DNA of 64,000 nt from Peromyscus leucopus (lineage: Eukaryota; Chordata; Mammalia; Rodentia; Cricetidae): assembly GCF_004664715.2 (NCBI RefSeq), contig NC_051084.1, positions 60,073,334 through 60,137,333 on the forward strand. Reading direction: 5' to 3'. The notes beneath the pieces are model-generated. The model was not told the origin of the DNA. It made no database searches and saw only the letters and a list, made by a program, of their open reading frames with translations. A program made the position numbers and the translations under genes. Below are positions 57,776-64,000 of this stretch, one piece after another; position 1 is the stretch's first letter; every line of letters starts with the position of its first letter.

Positions 57776-57864
57776 ATTCAAGCCAGATCAACACTTCTTT
57801 GGAGCTTGCTTTTCCCCTGGGAAGGACTTACTGCTGATACTTAATTTGATTCAAGAAAAACAAG
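57776..57864 (+). other. Candidate alternative non-coding first exon (possible internal Rims1 promoter)
   Basis: An 89-nt segment ends in CAAG/GTAAGT, a perfect-looking donor at 57865-57870, and contains no ATG, as expected of a 5' UTR exon. About 30 bp upstream of an initiator-like TCATTC (A at 57776) is a TATA-like GATAAATAT at 57745-57753. The region has no recognised repeats. RIM genes are known to use internal promoters for short isoforms. That this is one of them is inference, with no transcript evidence in hand. Confidence 0.35.
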
Positions 57865-57870
57865 GTAAGT

Positions 57871-59500
57871 CAATGTTCTTGTTTGCATTTACTAAATCCT
57901 AAGAAGAATGTGTGGGTTAATTTGTAACTTTTCCTAAAGCTTAAACTAGAAGACAAAACCTTGTATTTTCCTAAATCCTTCAGTGATACAGAACTGTTTT
58001 CAAAGGTATTATACTCAAGATCACCAGTAACTGAATGAAAAGAGAGAGAAAAAAAAATAGTATGTTATGCCCTGGCTGAAGTGCTTTCAGAGGGATGTTG
58101 CAGTGGCCAGTCTACTTGGATAACCATACTTCTCAAACGTGATTAACTTTAAAGCTAGAGTCACTGGATTTTAAAGCTGAAGTTCAGAGGTGCTTACACT
58201 CACTGCTACCAAATACTCTTGTACTATCCCAAAGTTGCAGTGTTCTTTAAAGCTGCTTCATTCCTGTTTCAAATTGTCAGCTCTCTTACATGTCACAGAG
58301 CCTGTTTACACACAAGTGAATGTCACTGCTTGGTATGGGCATTTCTTTTGGAAATTAAGAAATACATTTGACTTTGCATTTTGAAATAATAACACATGTT
58401 TTCCTAGCTGGAGTCCAAAATGCCCTTTGTTTTTGTTATGCTCAGGCGAAGACCAGGGAAGTGTAACTTGTGAGATCAAAGGAAAACAAGCTTATGAATA
58501 GTTTGATGGAATCTGGCAAGTGGATTTAAGGGAGGTTATTGTCGGGGGTTAGAGGGGAAGAACAGAGGGTAGGGTGAGTGAAACCAGAGAGTAGTATGCA
58601 CATGTATGAGACTGTCCAGGATTAAATTTAATAAGAATTTGTTTCTTTTGGCCTTGAGATAATATACACGGAGAGGTATGCTCTGATAACTTTATCCTGA
58701 TTCTTTTTTGGCTTGTTCACATGCTGATGTCACAGTGGGAATGAAATTGAATGTGTCTCGTTGTCGTCACTTGCACTTGTGCTGAGGCTATGCTGAGAAC
58801 ACTCTTAAAAGGACAGTTTCACATCTGTGTATTCAAAAGCAGTGCTCTTCCCTAACAGCTAATCTACATGGCAACATCAATCTTCACCAGCAGCTCCCTT
58901 CATGGCTTCTAAGACCGCTTTAAAATCAGACTCTTATGGAAGATGTTTCGCCTGTTTAGGGGTGTATAGCGTATTAAAGAAGAGCCTTCTCTGTGTAGCT
59001 TCTATTTTTGTTTATACCTTTGATGCTCTGACTAATACTTGTATGGAATTAATTAGCTCAACATTTAACATCCACCTTCAGGAGCAGGGATTATGCATGG
59101 AATGAAAGCATAAATACACTTAGGATGGCTGTAATACGTTTTGGGATTTATTTGTTCCCTCTCCTAATTCCCGATGCAGTTCCAGTCATCTGTCTTGAAA
59201 GGAATCCTAGCATCTGTTTAGTTTTACCCCATCATTGCCCTTAGCCAACCCGGCAGAATGCCTCTTGCTTCTTATCTGAGCTTCCTTACAAGTGGCAAGA
59301 GATTGTTTTTCCATCTCAGTGACTATGTTCCTCTTTTTCTCCCTCACAGTTTAAAACTGGAGTAAGAGCAACAGTACAGAATCAGTGTTGTCTGCATTTT
59401 TTTTAACTTAATTGAAAGTTAATGGATTTTTTTTTGGCTTCTCTGAGGAAATTACAAAGGCAGTGTTCTGTGTTGTCATAACTGAAATCTAGTCAGTAAC
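57871..59500. other. Repeat-poor intron downstream of the candidate first exon
   Basis: 1.6 kb lacking recognised repeats. TGATGTCA (58725-58732), a CRE-like octamer with one change from TGACGTCA, and a CGTCA half-site (58765-58769) lie here. Their function is unknown. Confidence 0.45.
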
Positions 59501-60080
59501 TGTCTTAGTTGGGGTTTCTATTGATGTGATGAAACACCATGACTAAAAGCAACTTGGGGAGGAAAGGGTTTATTTGGCTTATGCTTCCACATCGCTGTTC
59601 ATCTCTGCAGGGAGTCAGGGTAGGTACTAAACAGGACAGGAACCTGGAGGCAGAAGCTGATGCAGAGGCCGTGGATGGGTGCTGTTTATTGGCTTCCTCG
59701 GTCTACTCTCTTCTAGAACAGAGCACCACCAGCCCAGAGGTGGCACCACCCACAATGGACTGAGACCTCCCCCCATCAATCACCCCAGCAGGCTTGCCTA
59801 CAGCCTGGTCTTGAGGAAATACTTTCTCAATGAACATTTTCTCCTATCAGATGACTATAGCTTGTGTCAAGTTGACACAAAACTATTCAGCACAATTGAC
59901 CCCTTGTCAGCTTGACACACAAAAACATCATTGTTAAGCCCCAACCTTTCCTTTTTTATTCATCTCCAAGATCAAACATTAATATCAACATCATAATATA
60001 AAACATCTTCAAATTGAAAAAAGCCCTACAAATCTTACAAAGTACCTCACCTAGTAGACATTTCCTGTGGAACATTCTCA
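59501..60080 (+). mobile_element. Rodent LTR-type repeat, LTR-like core plus flanking internal sequence
   Basis: The core 59501-59896 starts TGTCTTAGTTGGGGTTTCTA and ends CAGCACA (TG...CA). It has ACACCATGACTAAAAGCAAC, AGGAACCTGGAGGCAGAAGC, GGTGGCACCACCCACAATGG and GTGTCAAGTTGACACAAA. After 59896 comes GACCCCTTGTCAGCTTGACA and AGATCAAACATTAATATCAA, which I recall accompanying this repeat elsewhere. The family name is not certain. Confidence 0.7.
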
Positions 60081-61096
60081 ACAAACCATTGTGATCATTA
60101 GTACTAAGGAGGAGATAAAGGGAGGTGTGTGTATTTAGACAAAGATTAAGAGATGGGTAAAGGTGTGTTATGTATGTATCATTGTCAAGTTTCCATAAAT
60201 CAGACCAGAGCCAATTACCAATTTGTTAACTGGTGAATAATGAATATAGTCTTTTAGAAAGCATCATCCATGGAGCTTGGGCTTATCAGAGCAAGTTCAA
60301 TGGAGAGCTCATTGGGAGTCTTAAAGACTTGCGAGAGAAATGATAAGAAGGTCATTCCAGGTGGGTTATATGGTATAGGAGAAGCTGTGGCAGATAATGC
60401 AATAAATGGATGAAGAAGAGCTGGGATGTTACCACTATATTCAGCAGACATTTCTTTTAGTGGTTAGGTAAAGGTAAACATGACAGAGTGGATGAGAACT
60501 GAGCACAGGTGTCCTGCAGATAAAGTACTTGAATATGAGAAAGCTGATGGAAGCAGAACCATGTTCCAAATGCCATCTCTAGGAAAGCTGTCTGTACAGT
60601 TGTACAAAGCCACCTGAAACAGCAAGACCTCAGGACATGGACACTAAGGAAAAAGAGCTAGGGGCTGAAATAGTTAAGAACCCCAATCATATTTTGATAG
60701 TGATCATGAGAGCCATGCCCTAATGGATATAGGAAATTTCTAGAAGGGCCTATGAAGTGACCTTGACAGTCTACCACAAAAGCAGAATCTGTAGGAGATG
60801 TATGCAAATAGGTTAATATCATAAGCAGTTGGATTTCAGAAGCTGTAAAAAGCTACAAGCCATGAAAGATGGGCAGGATAGAGTTCTGATGTACCAGATG
60901 AATTTGCAGTCCTGGGTAGAATGTCTGCTTCCCCAAGGAAACCTCAACTTCACTCTGAAGGATGGACATCAGACCCATCTGCGTTACCAAAAATTAGTGC
61001 ATTTCTTCATAAGGTTCATGGATTATTGTCTCAAGTCTTAGCCACAAAATGATCTTTATAACACCTATGTTTGGTTACATAACCAGGGAATGAAGC
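60081..61096. other. Unclassified, perhaps more of the LTR element's internal sequence
   Basis: A 1-kb block with a 70-codon frame (60829-61041) and no known landmark. Its position after an LTR-like repeat suggests a degraded retroelement interior, but I cannot show homology. Confidence 0.3.
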
Positions 61097-61322
61097 AACT
61101 GGAGAGATGTCTCAGTGGTTAAGATTGCTTTCTGCTCTTGCAGAGACTGGAGTTTGGTTCTCAACACTCAGGTTAGGCCTCTTACAATGCTTGTACCTTC
61201 AGCTCCAGAGGATCTGAGTCTCCTAGCCTCCCCAAGGTACCTGAACTCACATGTACATAGCCACACACAGGTAGACACATACATACGTATAATTAGATAT
61301 AATAAAAATACATATTTTTTAA
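61097..61322 (+). mobile_element. B3/B2-type SINE
   Basis: CAACTGGAGAGATGTCTCAG, TGGTTAAGATTGCTTTCTGC, GTACCTTCAGCTCCAGAGGA and an AATAAAAATACATATTTTTT tail. Confidence 0.75.
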
Positions 61323-61893
61323 AGTAACTGGGAATTGTAGACTGACCATGGTGAGACATGATAAACCACAAAGTGCTGTGAAGTTTAAGGTGCTCGAAGG
61401 GATTTTCTAGATGAAATTAGAGAAATCTATTAGATGTGAGGAACCAAAACCTGAGACATTATGGAGATGAGAGTGCAGCCGTGAGAGCTACTCACTGAGA
61501 AATGTGCCAAATAGCCAATAAAGAATCTCATTGACAGCTGTAGAACCTCTGCATTAGAGGGGATTTAGCAGAGAAGGCATTCTTTATGAGCAGGTAAAAG
61601 GAGAATTAATTAAAAACCAAGAGGCAGAAGGTCAGATATCTAAGAAAAGAACCACAACACAATATAGACCTAGCGGTCCCTCTTGTTGCCATGATTCCTC
61701 ACTGGCTTTCTGAGATTTCACATTGTTGTCTGTGGTTCCCCTGCTTGACTCCTGATTTGGCAATGTTGCTGCCAGATTACCAAACAGAATTTTTCCGGAA
61801 AATATGGTATTAGTTTTATCTTTTAAAAAGGATTGTTTTTATTAATTGTAAAGTTTTATTAATATTTTAATAAAAATAAATATCCTATTCCTC
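61323..61893. other. Intron, no feature seen
   Basis: AT-rich towards 61800-61890; no landmarks. Confidence 0.4.
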
Positions 61894-61901
61894 CTCTAAC
61901 T

Positions 61902-62125
61902 AGCAGTTCTCAACCTATGAGTTGTGACCCCCTTGGGGGAAGAATGACCCTTTCACAGTGGTCACCGAAGAACATCAGAAAACACAGATATTTATGTTAA
62001 GATTGATAACAGTAGCAAAATTACAACTAAGAAGTAGCAGTGAAGGTAATTTCATGGTTGGGGGTCACCACAATATGAGGAACTGTATTAAAGGGTCATA
62101 GCATTAGGAAGGTTAAGAACCACTG
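61902..62125 (+). mobile_element. URR1 hAT DNA transposon (non-autonomous)
   Basis: It starts AGCAGTTCTCAACCT and ends AGGTTAAGAACCACTG (inverted termini). Inside are GAATGACCCTTTCACAGTGG, AGAACATCAGAAAACACAGA, GGTTGGGGGTCACCACAA and GAGGAACTGTATTAAAGGGT. Flanking 8-mers CTCTAACT (61894-61901) and TTTTAACT (62126-62133) match at 6 of 8, consistent with an aged 8-bp hAT duplication. Confidence 0.9.
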
Positions 62126-62221
62126 TTTTAACTCTTCCTATGTGCCATCACTCCATGCTGTCTCATGTCCTCCCCACTCCTTTTCAAATGGATGCTTTCT
62201 TTTTGTCTGATTACTAGTGTT

Positions 62222-62223
62222 AC

Positions 62224-62271
<48 letters not shown>

Positions 62272-62272
62272 C
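62222..62272 (+). repeat. Compound microsatellite (TA)n(GA)n
   Basis: A TA run is followed by about 10 GA units. Confidence 0.95.
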
Positions 62273-62279
62273 GCTGAGG

Positions 62280-62564
62280 TAAGTGTGGCTTGGGCGTCTG
62301 TAATTTCAAGGATGCCCTCTTAGCATTGGATAAGCAATTACGGGGTTCATCCCACCCTGGAGAGACAGTTTCTCCCTCTCTCAGTAGTCAGTAGTTGTCT
62401 TTAGTTTTTTTTCTAGGGGTGGACCCCATGAGACTCCTCACTTCAGCATTAGCATGTCTATTGATCTTGTCATTATTTAGGCAATGATAGTGTTGAGGTT
62501 CATGAACATAAGTTCCCTGTGTTTCCTAGGGGGCAACATCTCATACTTCCTGATTCTCTGAGGT
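62280..62564 (-). mobile_element. L1 3' UTR fragment
   Basis: Antisense L1: CAGTTTCTCCCTCTCTCAGT, TTAGCATGTCTATTGATCTT and GAGGTTCATGAACATAAGTT. It parallels the same L1 zone seen again at 62870-63040, so it is a separate copy. Confidence 0.65.
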
Positions 62565-63890
62565 TTTTTTTATTATTTCTTTTATCTTTAATATTATAGT
62601 ATAATTACATTATTTCTTCCTTCCCTTTCCTCCCTCCAAACACACCCATATACCTCTCCTTGCTGTCTTTCAAATGTCACGGCCCATTTTTTTTCCATTA
62701 ATTGTTGTTACATGCATATAGGTGTATATAAATGCATATAAATTCCCAAAGACAACCTTCTCAGTCTGTATAACGTTACTTTTATGCATGTTTTCCAGGC
62801 TGACCACTTGGTAACTGGAAAACCAATTGGTGTGCATTTCCTTAAGGAGGCCTGTGTCTTTTGCTTTCACCATTCTTTAGTTGGCTGTAGTTCTTTGTGT
62901 AGGGTTGAGGTCTCATGGCTTTTCCCCAGTCAGCCCACTTTAGCACGTCTTCTGCTATTGTCCTTGTTCAGTTCATATTTCAGGACTCATGTTGAGGAGA
63001 TTTATTGGTGTAGCTTCTGACATTATTAGGAGACACAATCTCATAGAAAACTCCCTGATCCTCTGGCTCTTACAATTCTTTCTTTCCTTCTTCTGCAATG
63101 GTCCTTGAGTCTTGGGTTCAGGTATTATGTTGCTGATATTTCTGATAGGGCTGGGCCCTGTGATTTACAACCAGTTGTGGTTTTCTTGAATGGTCTCTGT
63201 TTGCTACAAAGAAAATCTTCTTTGAATAGAGTTGAGCACTACCGTTATCTGTAAGCATACAGATAAGTTTTAGAAAGCAGTTAGTCATTATGCTGGTCTA
63301 GTCATGTGGTGGTAGTAGGTTCTTTTCTAACTCCATGTCCTCACTAGATTCAAGTAACTGGTTAGTACCAGACATGATTTCCCTCGTGTTGAGAAAGACT
63401 TACGTCCAATTAGACAACTATAGGTTTCCACCAAGATATGAGTATCATTATTGCACCTTTAGGAAATTCTTTCTATGCTGGTCTTTATTATAGTTCATAG
63501 GACCATGTAGGACTATTGAATGTATCCCTCCCTTGTTAGCTTGCTAGTTCTTTGTGGTATAGCACTACACCAAAATATACTTTCTACTATAGTACTGTGA
63601 AGGCTAGACATCAGGAGAAAGGCTTTCCAGCTAGATCCTGCTCAAGTGTTCTCAGCCCTGTGTCTGGAGTATGCATGCCCTGTCTTCAGCAATAGGGATA
63701 TACCTTCAGCTTCTGAGACGCAACCAAAGCCAATAGCAATAACCTGTATTGTTTCGGGAGTCGTTTAGACTATCCTGACCAACAACAGGGATAGAAGTTT
63801 CTCTTGCCTGGTACTGGGATTTCTGTTAGATAGTCTATGGATCTTGTGGGGAACATTGACAGTCCCAGTGGAATAACCTTGTTTAAGATA
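62565..63890 (-). mobile_element. L1 3' UTR, antisense
   Basis: Long collinear match to rodent L1 3' UTR: TTCTTTGTGTAGGGTTGAGG, AGGAGACACAATCTCATAG, CTGGTCTAGTCATGTGGTGG, CTTACGTCCAATTAGACAAC, CTTCAGCAATAGGGATATAC, AGATAGTCTATGGATCTTG. It shares the GTGTCTTCAGCAA zone with 2050-2760. The distal limit near the window end is not clear. Confidence 0.82.
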
Positions 63891-64000
63891 TATATATTTA
63901 GATGTTATAAAATAATTCAATTCCTTGATGCTTTATCAAACATCCTTAGTACCTTTTCTCATTTCTTTTTCATCAAGTATGTGAGAGAGAGCTACATGTG

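Larger units (their letters stand above)
21170..64000 (+). other. Rims1: Inferred Rims1 intron downstream of the exon
   Basis: The next RIM1 coding segment (it should begin ESGHKKLKSTIQRS from recalled RIM1) was looked for by eye and not seen, so the intron appears to run to the window end. A possible alternative first exon lies inside it near 57.8 kb. Confidence 0.6.

Noticed and set aside
1..64000. Search for an operon-like, defence-like or other novel gene system
   Set aside because: The window is rodent intron with one short exon; no gene cluster, conserved RNA gene or array was found.

Overview
The window is intronic DNA from a rodent nuclear genome. It is AT-rich and has no long open reading frames. 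It is densely seeded with rodent retroposons: B1, B2, B3, B4 and ID-type SINEs, rodent L1 3' UTRs, URR1-type hAT elements and rodent LTR repeats. Several B1 copies carry the variants 'GGAAAGGCGCAAAGCTACACAG' (split here as GGAAAGGCGCAAAG + CTACACAG) or 'CAGGCACCAAAACTACACAG', which I associate with cricetids (hamsters, voles, deer mice) rather than mouse or rat. The family-level assignment is an inference from memory.

One coding exon can be supported: 20931-21163 on the plus strand. It is a 233-nt internal exon of a RIM active-zone protein gene, best matched to Rims1 (regulating synaptic membrane exocytosis 1). It lies in the segment before the C2B domain. It has a consensus acceptor and a GTGAGT donor, and one base of a split codon at each end. 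The rest of the window is therefore most likely Rims1 intron: 1-20930 upstream and 21164-64000 downstream. I found no other recognisable Rims1 coding exon. A candidate alternative first exon, with a TATA-like box, an initiator-like site and a GTAAGT donor, lies at about 57745-57870 in a 3.5-kb stretch without recognisable repeats.

Layout: 0-7.6 kb holds mixed SINEs, an L1 3' UTR, a solo LTR with a 6-bp target duplication (5404-5885) and a young 5'-truncated L1 (7228-7606). 7.6-11.2 kb is mostly unclassified. 11.2-20.9 kb holds SINEs, microsatellites, an ancient L1M piece (16.0 kb) and a 1.46-kb antisense L1 3' UTR (18.3-19.8 kb) that contains a short U2 snRNA match. 21.2-33 kb is quieter, with B1/B4 copies, large microsatellites, and old MIR and hAT-Charlie relics. 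33-34.7 kb is an antisense L1. 35-41.6 kb holds SINEs, LTR-like repeats and MIRs. 41.6-47.45 kb is a long antisense L1 (3' UTR plus ORF2) that has itself been hit by two B1s and by a younger 5'-inverted L1. 47.8-55.9 kb holds B1/B3/B4 SINEs, a URR1-like element and a rearranged local duplication. 55.9-59.5 kb is repeat-poor. 59.5-64 kb holds an LTR-type repeat, a B3, a URR1 and further antisense L1 3' UTRs.

Nothing here forms an operon-like or defence-like system. The interest lies in the Rims1 exon, the possible internal promoter, and the nested and rearranged mobile elements.
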